Of a stretch of 64,000 nucleotides of DNA, positions 1 to 9,905 are shown piece by piece. The DNA lies in the NCBI RefSeq assembly GCF_902859935.1, contig NZ_CADIKI010000008.1, positions 124,001-188,000 on the forward strand, written 5' to 3'. This DNA is from Paraburkholderia fynbosensis. GTDB lineage: Bacteria > Pseudomonadota > Gammaproteobacteria > Burkholderiales > Burkholderiaceae. Position 1 is the stretch's first letter. Each line of letters begins with the position of its first letter. The translations under genes were made by a program, and so were the position numbers. Under the pieces are notes generated by a model. It was not told the origin of the DNA. It made no database searches and saw nothing but the letters and a program-made list of their open reading frames with translations.

Positions 1-532
1 TGCGCAATTCGTACGCGAGCACCTGCACGGCCTGCGCGAGATTCAGCGAACTGTAGGCCGGATTGGCCGGAATATGCGCGAGCGCGCTGCAGCGCTCGAC
101 GTCCTCGTTCGACAGACCCGTGCGCTCGTTGCCGAACACCAGCGCGATCTCGCCATGCACCGCCTGCTCATGCGCGACCGCGGCTGCGGCACGTGGCGTC
201 CATTGCGGCGGACCGTATTCGCGCAGCCGCGCGGTCAGCGCGATCGACCAGTGCACGCCGATCAGTGCGTCGGCGAGCGTTGGCACGACGTGCGCGGACG
301 CGAGCACGTCGTCCGCGCCGCTCGCCATCGCGATTGCTTCCGGATCGCTCTGTACATGCGGCACGCGCGGCGACACCAGCACGAGCCGCGAGAAGCCCAT
401 CGTCTTTAGCGCGCGTGCCGCCGCGCCGACGTTGCCGGGATGGCTGGGTTCGACGAGCACGAAGCGTGTCGAGGTGAAGCCGCCGCGCAGGTCGGCCACG
501 GCGGGATCGGAGGAATGGAGGGTGTGGTCCAC
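1..532 (-). CDS. trmJ: tRNA (cytidine/uridine-2'-O-)-methyltransferase TrmJ, partial
   Basis: Reading leftwards from a GTG at 532, the protein opens with about 20 variable residues and then the SPOUT-family core: FVLVEPSHPGNVGAAARALK, then LVLVSPR, then VFGNERTGLSNE, which is the deep-knot SAM-binding loop. TrmJ methylates the 2'-OH of residue 32 in the anticodon loop of several tRNAs. The frame runs off the left edge, so only the N-terminal methyltransferase domain is present and the C-terminal dimer/tRNA-binding region is missing. It is divergent from suhB, a common arrangement in Burkholderia relatives. The start is uncertain: an in-frame TTG lies five codons upstream of the GTG. Confidence 0.93.
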   Translation of the reverse strand, partial: MDHTLHSSDPAVADLRGGFTSTRFVLVEPSHPGNVGAAARALKTMGFSRLVLVSPRVPHVQSDPEAIAMASGADDVLASAHVVPTLADALIGVHWSIALTARLREYGPPQWTPRAAAAVAHEQAVHGEIALVFGNERTGLSNEDVERCSALAHIPANPAYSSLNLAQAVQVLAYELR

Positions 533-1198
533 GTTGGCACTCTGCAAGCTAAAGACGCGTATGGTAGCGCCAACCTCGGGCGGGCTCCGAATTGCCGCGA
601 TGCGGGCTAGCGAATTGCGTACCGGAAGGCGAACGATGTGCGGGCGGCGGCGCTAGTTCGCCCTCACCCTGCCGCTATCGGCGGAAGGCAATTGATCGCC
701 CGCGGTAACGAGGCAACCAGTCAGACGGTCGCCACGCAGAAGCGAAGACGCCATCCGTGACGCACTTCGCGCTCGCCATGCCGCTGCCGGCGAAGCGCAA
801 TTTCACCGCGGCGTGGCAGCCGGGCAGCCGGTGAGGCACCGCCTCGCAGAAGCGAAGCCTGCGCCAGCCGGTTCCCGCTCCGTCGCGCGAACCGGCCATG
901 CGGCTGCACCACAGCGCCCCAAGCACCCCGCTTGCCGCCGAATTCCCCGCCCCCAGCGCGAACGCTGCCGCGTCGCCCGGACTCAGGTAAAATGCCAGGA
1001 TTCGCGCCCGGTTTTAGCCCTTCGCTCAACCGGGCGCCTCGTTCTTATTCAATTCGTCTCCGTCGGCGGAATGCGCACCGGTCCTGTACCGGGCGGCGTT
1101 CCGTGCTGTTTCCGCGCTCTTCGGGCGCCCAGTCAGCGCAGGTTTAGCGCTCATTTACCGGCCAGCAGCCGTGCTGCCCCGGCACAAGGATCAGTCTC
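533..1198. other. Divergent trmJ-suhB intergenic region, no gene seen
   Basis: This 666-bp stretch separates the divergent trmJ and suhB starts. The open frames in it look like GC-rich noise (Arg/Ala/Pro-rich, no recognisable fold). It holds a 13-bp direct repeat (735-747 and 845-857), an 8-bp inverted repeat (867-874 and 889-896, 14-nt loop) and a possible suhB -10 element, TAAAAT, at 988-993 without a convincing -35. Confidence 0.5.
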
Positions 1199-2002
1199 AT
1201 GCATCCCATGCTCAATATCGCTGTGAAGGCCGCGCGCCGCGCAGCCCAGATCATCAACCGCGCGTCGCTCGACCTCGATCTGATCCAGGTCAGCAAGAAG
1301 CAGCACAACGATTTCGTCACGGAGGTCGACAAAGCGTCTGAAGCGGCGATCATCGACACGCTGAAGACCGCCTACCCCGATCACGCGATCCTCGCCGAAG
1401 AATCCGGCAAGTCGGATAACGAATCCGAGTACCAGTGGATCATCGATCCGCTCGACGGCACCACCAACTTCATCCACGGTTTTCCGTACTACTGCGTGTC
1501 GATCGCGCTCGCGCACAAGGGCATCGTGACGCAGGCCGTGGTCTACGACCCGACCCGCAATGATCTGTACACCGCATCGCGCGGCCGTGGCGCGTTCCTG
1601 AACGACCGCCGCATCCGTGTGGCCAAGCGCGACCGTCTCGCCGACGGGCTGATCGGCACCGGCTTCCCGTTCCGCGAAAAGGACGGCATTGAAGCGTACG
1701 GCCGCCAGTTCGCTGAAATGACCGAAGCCTGCGCGGGCTTGCGCCGTCCGGGCGCCGCCGCGCTCGATCTGGCGAACGTCGCCGCGGGTCGCATGGACGG
1801 CTTCTTCGAACAGGGCCTCAATGCGTGGGACGTCGCTGCGGGCAGCCTGCTGATCACGGAAGCCGGCGGTCTGGTCGGCAACTACACGGGCGACTCGGAC
1901 TTCCTGCACGTCGGCGAAATCGTCGCGGGCAACCCGAAGATCTATGCGCAGATGATTCCGGTCCTGTCGCGTTACAGCCGCACGCGCGAGCAGTCGGCGT
2001 AA
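1199..2002 (+). CDS. suhB: Inositol-1-monophosphatase SuhB
   Basis: A 267-residue protein of normal family length. It shows the Mg-binding signatures of the inositol monophosphatase superfamily: [14 protein letters not shown] (Asp83 and Asp86) and, near the C terminus, [15 protein letters not shown]. It hydrolyses myo-inositol-1-phosphate. In Escherichia coli the same protein also joins the rRNA antitermination complex with NusA/NusG. The start is an ATG with an AAGGA sequence eight bases upstream. It stands alone, with its own strong terminator 100 bp downstream and a long 5' intergenic region. Confidence 0.97.
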   Translation: MHPMLNIAVKAARRAAQIINRASLDLDLIQVSKKQHNDFVTEVDKASEAAIIDTLKTAYPDHAILAEESGKSDNESEYQWIIDPLDGTTNFIHGFPYYCVSIALAHKGIVTQAVVYDPTRNDLYTASRGRGAFLNDRRIRVAKRDRLADGLIGTGFPFREKDGIEAYGRQFAEMTEACAGLRRPGAAALDLANVAAGRMDGFFEQGLNAWDVAAGSLLITEAGGLVGNYTGDSDFLHVGEIVAGNPKIYAQMIPVLSRYSRTREQSA

Positions 2003-2107
2003 GGCCGGTTGTCGTGGGAGGGGCCGGCCCGAGTCGACATTGATTCAAGCTCCTCGGGCCTTCATCGAACCTGGCATCCGGGCCGGCCTTGCGGCGGCAG
2101 GTTGAAC

Positions 2108-2135
2108 AAAAAAAGCGGCTTCGGCCGCTTTTTTT
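2108..2135 (+). terminator. Rho-independent terminator after suhB
   Basis: A perfect GCGGC/GCCGC stem with a TTCG tetraloop is flanked by seven A and seven T, so the extended stem is 12 bp and a U-tract follows. It is positioned 106 bp after the suhB stop. Confidence 0.9.
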
Positions 2136-2294
2136 GTTGGCGGCTCTGCATCGCATGAGCGTTCGTGCTACAAAGCGGGATGCCGCGCTGGCGTGCTGCT
2201 TCGTCCGGCCACGTGTTGCATGTATCGCGCGTTTTTTCGCTGCGCCCGCTTCGCGCCGCGCCTTTCAGCCCGAATTTGAGCCCGCTCGCTAGCC

Positions 2295-2325
2295 CGCTTG
2301 TTGCTCTGCGTTTTATCAACAAGCG
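2295..2325. promoter_or_regulatory. 9-bp inverted repeat upstream of lplT (putative operator or leader hairpin)
   Basis: CGCTTGTTG at 2295-2303 is perfectly repeated in inverted form at 2317-2325, with a 13-nt AT-rich spacer. It ends 20 bp before the lplT ATG, so it could be an operator or an RNA hairpin near the ribosome site. No regulator is identified. Confidence 0.4.
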
Positions 2326-2345
2326 CGCGGCCTTCACTCCGCTTC

Positions 2346-3644
2346 ATGAAAAAAGGCTTCTACACAATCATCGCAGCGCAGTTCATTTCGTCGCTCGCGG
2401 ACAACGCCCTGTTGATCGCCGCCATTGCGCTGCTCTCCGTGATCCGTTCGGCCGCCTGGGTCACCCCGCTTCTACAGATCTTCTTCACCGTCTCGTACGT
2501 GCTGCTCGCACCGTTCGTCGGCGCATTCGCCGACTCGCTGCAAAAGCGCCACGTGATGTTCATCTCGAACGCGCTGAAGGCGAGCGGCTGTCTCATGATG
2601 ATCGCAGGCGTTCATCCGATGATCGCCTACGGCGTGGTCGGCTTCGGCGCGGCCGCGTATTCGCCCGCCAAATACGGCATCCTCACCGAACTGCTGCCGG
2701 CGGAAAAACTCGTCAAGGCGAACGCGTGGCTCGAAGCGGCGACGGTCCTGTCGACCATCGTCGGCACTATGGTGGGCGGCGCGCTGATCAGCACCGTCGC
2801 CGAGAGATTCGTCGCGCATGCGCACCTGCCGCTGATCCGCTCCGCCGCCGATCTGGCGATGTTCGCGGTGATGATCACCTACGCGATCGCCGCCGCGATC
2901 AATATGTTCATTCCCGATACCGGCGCACGTTATCCGAACCGTCTGTCAGAACCCACGAAGCTGGTCGCTGATTTCTATCACTGCTTCAACGTGCTGTGGG
3001 CCGACAAACTCGCGCAGATCGCGCTCTGGGTCACCACTCTGATGTGGGGCGGTGCGGTGACGCTGCAATTGCTGGTGCTCAAATGGGCCAATGTGAACCT
3101 CGGGCTATCGCTGTCGAAGGCGGCGGTGATGCAAGGCGTGACGGGGCTCGGCATCGCGGTCGGCGCGGCTGCGGCGGCCGCGCTGATTCCGTTGCGCAAG
3201 TCGCTGCGGGTGCTGCCGGTCGGCATTCTGACCGGCGCGGTGGCGATCGCGATGGCCTTCTACAACAAGGACCTGTTTCCGGCGGGCGCGGGCATCCGGA
3301 TCGGCTCGTACGTCGCGCCGTTCTACATCCTGCTCGCGTATCCGCTGATGATCCTGCTCGGCGCGCTTTCGGGCTTTTTCATCGTGCCGATGAACGCGAT
3401 TCTTCAGCATCGCGGCGCGACGCTGCTGTCCGCGGGCCATTCGATCGCCGTGCAGAATTTCAACCAGAACCTCGCCGTGCTGCTGATGCTCGGCGCCTAT
3501 GCGCTGCTGCTCTCCGCGAAGATGCCGGCGCAATGGATCATCGTCGTGTTCGGCAGTTTCATCACGTTCATGATGTGGCTCGCCAAACGGCGCAGCGCAG
3601 TGAACGAGCGCACGGTGGACATGCGGGCGATGGCCGAGGAATGA
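2346..3644 (+). CDS. lplT: Lysophospholipid transporter LplT (MFS family)
   Basis: A 432-residue polytopic protein of the major facilitator superfamily starting MKKGFYTIIAAQFISSLADN, which matches the LplT N terminus. About ten to twelve hydrophobic segments are visible, with the motif-A-like loop FADSLQKRHVM between early helices. LplT flips lysophospholipids inward across the cytoplasmic membrane for re-acylation. In E. coli it sits next to the acyltransferase aas; no aas gene is here. I chose the ATG at 2346 because the sequence upstream in frame is not conserved-looking and contains the inverted repeat. It precedes mutS by 155 bp on the same strand. Confidence 0.92.
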   Translation: MKKGFYTIIAAQFISSLADNALLIAAIALLSVIRSAAWVTPLLQIFFTVSYVLLAPFVGAFADSLQKRHVMFISNALKASGCLMMIAGVHPMIAYGVVGFGAAAYSPAKYGILTELLPAEKLVKANAWLEAATVLSTIVGTMVGGALISTVAERFVAHAHLPLIRSAADLAMFAVMITYAIAAAINMFIPDTGARYPNRLSEPTKLVADFYHCFNVLWADKLAQIALWVTTLMWGGAVTLQLLVLKWANVNLGLSLSKAAVMQGVTGLGIAVGAAAAAALIPLRKSLRVLPVGILTGAVAIAMAFYNKDLFPAGAGIRIGSYVAPFYILLAYPLMILLGALSGFFIVPMNAILQHRGATLLSAGHSIAVQNFNQNLAVLLMLGAYALLLSAKMPAQWIIVVFGSFITFMMWLAKRRSAVNERTVDMRAMAEE

Positions 3645-3799
3645 CGCCATGGCGGCTTGCGCGCATTCGAGCGCGCGCAGGCCGCTGCACCGCGCGCGAG
3701 CGAACCACTGCGCGCATTGGCCATCCGGCCAGGGGTCCGCTCGCCGCGCCGGCAGGTTAAACTCACGCCCTGAACAGCTAACGCAAGAAGACACCGAGG

Positions 3800-6490
3800 A
3801 TGGGCATTCAAACCGCAGCGGCCAACGACGTCGCACAACACACGCCCATGATGCAGCAGTATTTGCGCATCAAGGCGGAGCATCCGGGCACGCTCGTGTT
3901 CTACCGGATGGGCGACTTCTACGAACTCTTTTTCGAAGACGCGGAAAAAGCCTCGCGTCTGCTCGATCTGACGCTCACGCAACGGGGCCCGTCGGGCGGC
4001 AATCCGATCAAGATGGCGGGCGTGCCGCATCACGCGGTCGAGCAGTACCTCGCGAAACTGGTGAAGCTCGGCGAATCCGTCGCGATTTGCGAGCAGATCG
4101 GCGACCCGGCCACATCGAAAGGCCCGGTCGAGCGCAAGGTGGTGCGCGTGGTCACGCCCGGCACGCTGACGGACGCCGCACTCCTGTCCGACAAGAGCGA
4201 CGTCTATCTGCTCGCCATGTGCGTCGCGCACAACCGGCGCGGCGTCGCGACCAGCGTCGGCCTCGCGTGGCTGAATCTGGCGAGTGGCGCGCTGCGCCTC
4301 GCGGAAGTCGCACCCGACCAGGTGGCGGCCGCGCTGGAGCGGATTCGTCCCGCCGAAATTCTGGTCGCCGACACGCCTTCCGATTCCGCAAGCTGGACGC
4401 CGCCCGTGAACGCGAGTGCACTGACCCGCGTGCCGGTCTGGCATTTCGATATCGCCTCGGGCACGCAACGCCTGTGCGATCAGCTGGAAGTGGCGGGCCT
4501 CGACGGCTTCGGCGCACATTCGCTCACCTGCGCGTGCGGCGCGGCCGGCGCGCTGCTGCTGTATGCGGCGTCCACGCAAGGACAGCAGCTGCGCCACGTG
4601 CGCAGTCTGAAGGTCGAGTACGAATCGGAATATATCGGCCTCGATCCCGCCACGCGCCGCAATCTCGAACTCACCGAAACACTGCGCGGCACCGAATCGC
4701 CCACGCTGTGTTCGCTGCTCGACACCTGCTGCACCACTATGGGTAGCCGTCTGCTGCGCCACTGGCTGCATCATCCGCCGCGCGAGTCAGCGGTGGCGCA
4801 GGCGCGTCAACAGGCGATCGGCGCATTGCTCGACGCGCCGCCGGGCGCCGATGTCGACACGCTGCGCGGCGCGTTGCGGAAAATTTCGGATATCGAACGG
4901 ATCACGGGCCGGCTCGCCCTGCTGTCGGCGCGGCCGCGCGATCTGTCTAGCCTGCGCGACACCTTCATCGCACTGCCCGAGCTGCGCACGCAACTCGCGG
5001 CTGTATCGTCGAACGCGGATTCGCTCGCGCGCATCGATGCGTCGCTCGAACCGCCGCAAGCCTGCGTCGAACTGCTCACACGTGCGATCGCGCAGGAGCC
5101 CGCGGCGATGGTGCGCGACGGTGGCGTGATCGCGCGAGGCTACGACGCGGAACTCGACGAACTCCGCGATATTTCGGAGAACTGCGGACAGTTCCTGATC
5201 GACCTCGAAACGCGTGAGCGCACGCGTACCGGGATCGGCAATCTGCGCGTCGAATACAACAAGGTGCATGGCTTCTATATCGAAGTCACGCGCGGCCAGA
5301 CCGACAAGGTGCCCGACGACTATCGGCGCCGTCAAACGCTGAAAAACGCCGAGCGCTACATCACGCCGGAACTGAAGACTTTCGAGGACAAGGCGCTGTC
5401 CGCACAGGAGCGCGCACTCGCGCGCGAACGGTCGCTATACGACGCGCTGCTGCAAACGCTGCTGCCCTTCATTCCGGATTGCCAGCGGGTCGCCTCGGCA
5501 CTCGCCGAACTCGATCTGCTGGCCGCCTTCGCGGAGCGGGCCCGTGCGCTCGACTGGGTGGCGCCGACGTTCTCGCCGGACACCGGCATCGAGATCGAAC
5601 AGGGACGGCACCCGGTTGTCGAGGCGCAGGTCGAGCAGTTCATCGCCAACGACTGTACGCTCACGCCCGAGCGCAAACTGCTGCTGATCACCGGCCCGAA
5701 CATGGGCGGCAAATCGACCTTCATGCGCCAGACCGCGCTGATCGCCCTGCTCGCGTACGTGGGCAGCTATGTGCCGGCGCGGCGCGCGGCGTTCGGGCCG
5801 ATCGACCGTATCTTCACGCGCATTGGCGCAGCCGACGACCTGGCCGGCGGCCGCTCGACCTTCATGGTCGAGATGACCGAAGCCGCCGCGATCCTGAACG
5901 ACGCCACGCCGCAAAGTCTCGTGCTGATGGATGAAATCGGCCGTGGCACGTCGACGTTCGACGGGCTCGCGCTGGCGTGGGCCATCGCGCGGCATCTGCT
6001 CGCGCACAATGGTTGCCATACGCTATTCGCTACGCACTACTTCGAACTGACGCAGTTGCCGGCCGAGTTTGCGCATGCGGCCAACGTGCACCTGTCGGCG
6101 GTCGAACATGGGCACGGCATCGTGTTCCTGCACGCGGTCAGCGAAGGTCCGGCCAATCAGAGCTACGGTCTGCAGGTCGCGCAGCTCGCCGGCGTGCCGA
6201 ACGCGGTGATTCGCGCGGCGCGCAAGCATCTCGCCCATCTCGAACAGCAGTCGGCGGCGCAGCCCGCGCCGCAACTCGATCTGTTCGCGGCGCCCATGCC
6301 GATGCGGGTCGAAGACGCAGACGATGATGAACACGACGCCGGGTCTGCGCAGGCGCCTGCATCACCCGCGATGCAGGCGCTCGTCGAACGTTTGCGCGGC
6401 ATCGATCCCAACGATCTGCGCCCGCGCGAAGCACTCGATCTGCTGTACGAGCTCCACGAACTGGCCGCCGCGCCGGATGCGGATCATTGA
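3800..6490 (+). CDS. mutS: DNA mismatch repair protein MutS
   Basis: An 896-residue, full-length MutS. The N-terminal mismatch-recognition domain carries the FYE motif (Phe40, Glu42), with Phe stacking on the mispaired base. The C-terminal ATPase has the Walker [10 protein letters not shown] near residue 632, the Walker [13 protein letters not shown] near residue 711 and the downstream FATHYFELT. It scans DNA for mismatches and recruits MutL; no mutL is in the window. A GAGG sequence lies directly before the ATG. The last codons overlap the start of the following gene by 14 bp. Confidence 0.98.
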   Translation: MGIQTAAANDVAQHTPMMQQYLRIKAEHPGTLVFYRMGDFYELFFEDAEKASRLLDLTLTQRGPSGGNPIKMAGVPHHAVEQYLAKLVKLGESVAICEQIGDPATSKGPVERKVVRVVTPGTLTDAALLSDKSDVYLLAMCVAHNRRGVATSVGLAWLNLASGALRLAEVAPDQVAAALERIRPAEILVADTPSDSASWTPPVNASALTRVPVWHFDIASGTQRLCDQLEVAGLDGFGAHSLTCACGAAGALLLYAASTQGQQLRHVRSLKVEYESEYIGLDPATRRNLELTETLRGTESPTLCSLLDTCCTTMGSRLLRHWLHHPPRESAVAQARQQAIGALLDAPPGADVDTLRGALRKISDIERITGRLALLSARPRDLSSLRDTFIALPELRTQLAAVSSNADSLARIDASLEPPQACVELLTRAIAQEPAAMVRDGGVIARGYDAELDELRDISENCGQFLIDLETRERTRTGIGNLRVEYNKVHGFYIEVTRGQTDKVPDDYRRRQTLKNAERYITPELKTFEDKALSAQERALARERSLYDALLQTLLPFIPDCQRVASALAELDLLAAFAERARALDWVAPTFSPDTGIEIEQGRHPVVEAQVEQFIANDCTLTPERKLLLITGPNMGGKSTFMRQTALIALLAYVGSYVPARRAAFGPIDRIFTRIGAADDLAGGRSTFMVEMTEAAAILNDATPQSLVLMDEIGRGTSTFDGLALAWAIARHLLAHNGCHTLFATHYFELTQLPAEFAHAANVHLSAVEHGHGIVFLHAVSEGPANQSYGLQVAQLAGVPNAVIRAARKHLAHLEQQSAAQPAPQLDLFAAPMPMRVEDADDDEHDAGSAQAPASPAMQALVERLRGIDPNDLRPREALDLLYELHELAAAPDADH

Positions 6491-7868
6491 AGCACACAGG
6501 CCCTCGCAGCACCCGCGCGGAATTCGCGCGGCGCTGACTTTCGCTTTCGCGTCGATTGGCGCTCTCGCGGGTTGTCTGTCTCTCGCGGGACTCTTCGCAT
6601 TTGCCGCGCCCGCCTACGCCGCGGCGCCGCGCTTCATCTTCGCAGTGATCGCCGACACGATGCACGGCCCCACCGACGAACCCGCCACGCAACGGCTGAT
6701 CGAGGCGATCAACCGCGAGCGCGACGTGTCGTTCATCGTCTACAACGGCAATCTGAAGGGGCCGAAAGAAGCCTGTCGCGATGCGCTCTACGAGCGCCGT
6801 CACACGCTGCTCGAAACTTCGCGCATCCCTCTCTTCTTCATTCCGGGCCAGCATGACTGGGTCGATTGCGGTACGGCCGAGGCCGGCGGTTTCGATCCGG
6901 TCGAACGGCTCGACCTGCTGCGTCAGACCTTGTTCGCCGACGCCACGTCGATGGGCCAGAATCCAATCGCGTTGACGCGCGAAAGCGAAGTCTCGCGCTT
7001 TCGGCCGTTTCGCGAAAACGTGCGTTGGTTATCCAACGACACACCGGGCGACAAAGATGACATCGTGTTCGTCGGCCTGAATGCACCGAGCCCGAACAAT
7101 CACTATCTGACCGCGGGCGGCCGCAACGGTGAATTCGAAGACCGGGTGATCGCCAACGCCTTCTGGCTCGAACACGCCGGCGAATACGCGAAACGCCGCG
7201 ACGCGCGCGCGATCGTCGTATTCCTTCAGGGCGACTTCGATCCGGAGCGTTACGAACGGCCCGACCGTTTCGCGTGGCTGCGCTTTGCGCACAGCCCTCG
7301 CCGCGACGGCTTCCTGGAATTCAAACGCAGCCTCGTCAGGCTCGCGCAGATTTTCCACGGCCCCATACTGGTGATACACGAGGACGATGAACGCGCCAAC
7401 GGCGGCTTCGTGATCGATCAGCCGCTACGCAACGACAAAGGGATGCTGGTGACGAATCTCACGCGAGTCGCGCTTGCGCCGCATGATCGTCTTAACCAAT
7501 GGATTCAGATTGAAGCGGAACCGGGCAGAAAAACGCCGTTCCGTGTGAGTGTGCGCGATGTGCCAAAGCATATGCCAATGCCCACGACGCAACCGGTGTG
7601 GCCACGCGAGGAACCGGCTGCTTCGATGCCGGGGGTACCGGCACCGGGACCGGCGCCGGCATCAGAATTGCCGCCGCTACTGCAGGCACCCGGCGAGCCG
7701 CAACCGGATCAGGTGCCGCGCCTGCCGGCCGATCAGGGCGGCGGCGGATACGGCCCGGCAATGGCGGCGCCGCCCGCCCCGGCCTCCGCACCGCACACGC
7801 CCGGCGCCGCATCAGGCTCGAGCGTGCCCGGCGGCGTGCCGGCAAGTTCAGTGCAGAGTGGGCCCTGA
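6477..7868 (+). CDS. Secreted metallophosphatase-like protein with Pro/Ala-rich tail
   Basis: A 463-residue protein whose ATG lies inside the mutS 3' end (14-bp overlap), suggesting translational coupling. Residues 1-49 look like a long signal peptide ending AYA-AA. The next region resembles calcineurin-like metallophosphatases in layout: a beta strand ending in Asp60, a strand ending YNGNLKG (residues 89-95), then [12 protein letters not shown] (121-131) and later ILVIHEDDE. The expected GDxK and GDNE/GNHE metal ligands read GNLK and GQHD here, so the metal site looks altered. From about residue 370 to the end it is low-complexity Pro/Ala/Gly. Its 3' end overlaps the convergent isomerase gene by 21 bp. 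Function unknown; periplasmic location is inferred. Confidence 0.75.
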   Translation: MRIIEAHRPSQHPRGIRAALTFAFASIGALAGCLSLAGLFAFAAPAYAAAPRFIFAVIADTMHGPTDEPATQRLIEAINRERDVSFIVYNGNLKGPKEACRDALYERRHTLLETSRIPLFFIPGQHDWVDCGTAEAGGFDPVERLDLLRQTLFADATSMGQNPIALTRESEVSRFRPFRENVRWLSNDTPGDKDDIVFVGLNAPSPNNHYLTAGGRNGEFEDRVIANAFWLEHAGEYAKRRDARAIVVFLQGDFDPERYERPDRFAWLRFAHSPRRDGFLEFKRSLVRLAQIFHGPILVIHEDDERANGGFVIDQPLRNDKGMLVTNLTRVALAPHDRLNQWIQIEAEPGRKTPFRVSVRDVPKHMPMPTTQPVWPREEPAASMPGVPAPGPAPASELPPLLQAPGEPQPDQVPRLPADQGGGGYGPAMAAPPAPASAPHTPGAASGSSVPGGVPASSVQSGP

Positions 7869-8387
7869 TTTGTCTTCGTCTTCCTCGTCGTCTTCGTCGA
7901 GGATTTCGAGGCCGTCAGCGCCATGCGCGTGCTCGTGCTGGATTTCGTCTTCGGTGGCCGGGCGCACGTCTTTCACGGTCAGCGCGAAACGCAGTGCCAT
8001 GCCCGCGAGCGGATGGTTGCCGTCGAGCACGACCTTGTCTTCCGCGACTTCGGTTACCACGTAGACGAGCGAGTCGAGATCTTCGTCGCCTTCTTCCGGC
8101 GTGCCTTCGAATTGCATGCCGACTTCGAGCGGTTCCGGGAAGCGATCGCGCGGCTCGATCTTCACGAGATCGGCATCGTACTCGCCGAACGCGTCTTGCG
8201 GTTCGAGCTGGATCTGTGTCTCGAAGCCGGCCTCGTGGCCGTCGAGCTCTTCCTCGATCTTGGGGAACGTGCCATCATAGCCGCCGTGCAGATAGACCAT
8301 CGGCTCGTCGCTTTCTTCAATCAGATTGCCCTGCGCATCCGATAGCTTGTAAGCGACCGACACGACGGTGTTCTTTGCGATTTTCAT
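7848..8387 (-). CDS. slyD: FKBP-type peptidyl-prolyl cis-trans isomerase, SlyD-like
   Basis: A 179-residue protein with the split FKBP architecture of SlyD: a short FKBP half (SVAYKLSDAQGNLIEES, then VYLHGGYDG), an insert-in-flap chaperone domain, and the return FKBP strand VVLDGNHPLAGMALRFALTV. SlyD combines prolyl isomerase and holdase activity. The C-terminal tail is acidic (EDDEEDED) with only a few His, unlike the His/Cys-rich nickel-binding tail of E. coli SlyD, so a metallochaperone role is doubtful. The start is the ATG at 8387 with GGAG upstream. It is divergent from roxA with only 32 bp between the starts. Confidence 0.9.
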   Translation of the reverse strand: MKIAKNTVVSVAYKLSDAQGNLIEESDEPMVYLHGGYDGTFPKIEEELDGHEAGFETQIQLEPQDAFGEYDADLVKIEPRDRFPEPLEVGMQFEGTPEEGDEDLDSLVYVVTEVAEDKVVLDGNHPLAGMALRFALTVKDVRPATEDEIQHEHAHGADGLEILDEDDEEDEDKSGPTLH

Positions 8388-8419
8388 TCGATTCTCCAGA
8401 ATACAACTCACATTATACG

Positions 8420-9670
8420 ATGCCCAAGCGGCCCACAGACCACCCGGCCGATGCAGCTTCGGCACGGAATTCGTCGCCGGCTTCAAAGCCGGCGCTGCCC
8501 GTCCTTCCGCCCTCGCCCGACACGCCGACTGCCTTGCTCGGCAATTTGAGTCCTTCGCAATTCATGCGCCGGTACTGGCAAAAAAAGCCGTTGCTGATTC
8601 GCCAGGCGATTCCGAACGTGGAGGCGCCGCTCTCACGCGACGAATTCTTCGAGCTGGCCGATCAGCACGAAGTCGAAGCGCGCCTGATCACCCACTTCCG
8701 CAACAAATGGCAGCTCGAACACGGCCCGTTCGCGCCCGATGAATTGCCCTCGGTGAAGCAGCGCGCCTGGACGCTGCTCGTGCAGGGCGTGGACCTTTAC
8801 GACGATCGCGCGCGCGCGTTGCTCGACCGCTTCCGCTTCGTGCCGGACGCGCGCCTCGACGATCTGATGATCTCGTACGCAACCGATGGCGGCGGCGTAG
8901 GCCCCCACTTCGATTCCTACGATGTGTTTCTTTTGCAAGTAAAAGGCAAGCGCCGCTGGCGCATCAGCTCACAGAAAGATCTGGCCTTGCAAGCCGGCCT
9001 GCCTTTGAAAGTTTTACAGAATTTCCAGGCCGAAGAGGAATGGCTGCTCGAGCCCGGCGACATGCTGTATTTGCCGCCGCACATTGCGCATGACGGCATC
9101 GCGCAAGGCGAGTGCATGACCTGCTCGATCGGCTTTCGCGCCCCTGCCGCGAGCGAGTTGACCGCCCAGTTCCTCTATCACCTGGCCGAGCGTGGCGAAT
9201 CGGCGGGCAAGACTGGCGCGCTCTACCGCGATCCGCAGCAGCCCGCCGTCGACCGTCCTGCCGAGTTGCCGGCCGCGCTCATAGAGAGGGTTGGCGCAAT
9301 CCTTGCTGGCGTCAAATGGAAAGAGCAGGATATTGCGTCGTTCCTTGGCACCTATCTCAGCGAACCGAAGCCGAGTGTCGTGTTTGATCCGCCGCAAAGG
9401 CCGCTCAACGAAGCCCGTTTTATCAGTCAGGCGGCGAAGTCCGGCCTGCGGCTCGACCGCAAGACCAATCTGTTGTACAACCGCCGTTTTTTCTTCGTAA
9501 ATGGAGAAGAAACGTCATTTGATGGCGCAAAAAAATGGCTGTTTGATCTCGCGGATCGCCGGTGCTTGAGTGCGAAACGCTTTGTAACACTCTCACACGA
9601 TTCGTCGGTGACAGCACTACTGCACGAGTGGTATTGTGCGGGCTGGATACAAGTGGGCGAGCTTGCGTAA
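8420..9670 (+). CDS. roxA: JmjC/cupin ribosomal protein uL16 arginine hydroxylase
   Basis: A 416-residue cupin-4 family protein. The double-stranded beta-helix Fe(II)/2-oxoglutarate site is visible: HFD within GVGPHFDSYDVFLLQVKGKR supplies His and Asp, and the second His follows in LPPHIAHDG. SPSQFMRRYWQKKPLLIR near residue 45 is a typical YcfD/RoxA start region. This enzyme hydroxylates an arginine of ribosomal protein uL16. The N-terminal 40 residues are Pro/Ala/Ser-rich and variable. I chose the ATG at 8420; longer frames upstream overlap slyD and the phosphatase-like gene and are not protein-like. Confidence 0.9.
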   Translation: MPKRPTDHPADAASARNSSPASKPALPVLPPSPDTPTALLGNLSPSQFMRRYWQKKPLLIRQAIPNVEAPLSRDEFFELADQHEVEARLITHFRNKWQLEHGPFAPDELPSVKQRAWTLLVQGVDLYDDRARALLDRFRFVPDARLDDLMISYATDGGGVGPHFDSYDVFLLQVKGKRRWRISSQKDLALQAGLPLKVLQNFQAEEEWLLEPGDMLYLPPHIAHDGIAQGECMTCSIGFRAPAASELTAQFLYHLAERGESAGKTGALYRDPQQPAVDRPAELPAALIERVGAILAGVKWKEQDIASFLGTYLSEPKPSVVFDPPQRPLNEARFISQAAKSGLRLDRKTNLLYNRRFFFVNGEETSFDGAKKWLFDLADRRCLSAKRFVTLSHDSSVTALLHEWYCAGWIQVGELA

Positions 9671-9742
9671 CTCTGCCCGCCTGCTATATACCGTACTGTT
9701 GAAATTTTGTATGAGAAAGACAACGTATTGACCCCGGATTTA

Positions 9743-9771
9743 TCGACTGTCAGTACGAAAGTGCATATAAT
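9743..9771 (+). promoter_or_regulatory. Candidate sigma-70 promoter for the Ala-rich lipoprotein
   Basis: A consensus TATAAT (9766-9771) is preceded by TCGACT (9743-9748) at 17-bp spacing. Transcription would start near 9778, giving a leader of about 128 nt before the ATG at 9906. The leader contains the short repeat pair CTCCA/TGGAG and may be structured. Confidence 0.5.
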
Positions 9772-9905
9772 TTCCGCCCAAGCCGTAGGGAAGATTCCAG
9801 CTCGTCGAAAGAGCGTCTCCACCAGCGGCCCAGGTCGGTGTTGGAGCACATTACCGGTTTTATTTTGCGCTGTTGCTTACCTTTAAACCATAAAAGGACG
9901 TGATC

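Larger units (their letters stand above)
2003..2345. other. suhB-lplT intergenic region
   Basis: A 343-bp stretch holding the suhB terminator (2108-2135) and a 31-bp inverted repeat (2295-2325) just before the lplT start. I see no gene in it. The open frames here are continuations of the lplT frame or of frame noise. Confidence 0.6.

Noticed and set aside
813..1226. 137-codon frame in the trmJ-suhB gap
   Set aside because: Arg/Ala/Pro-rich noise overlapping the suhB start; no family.
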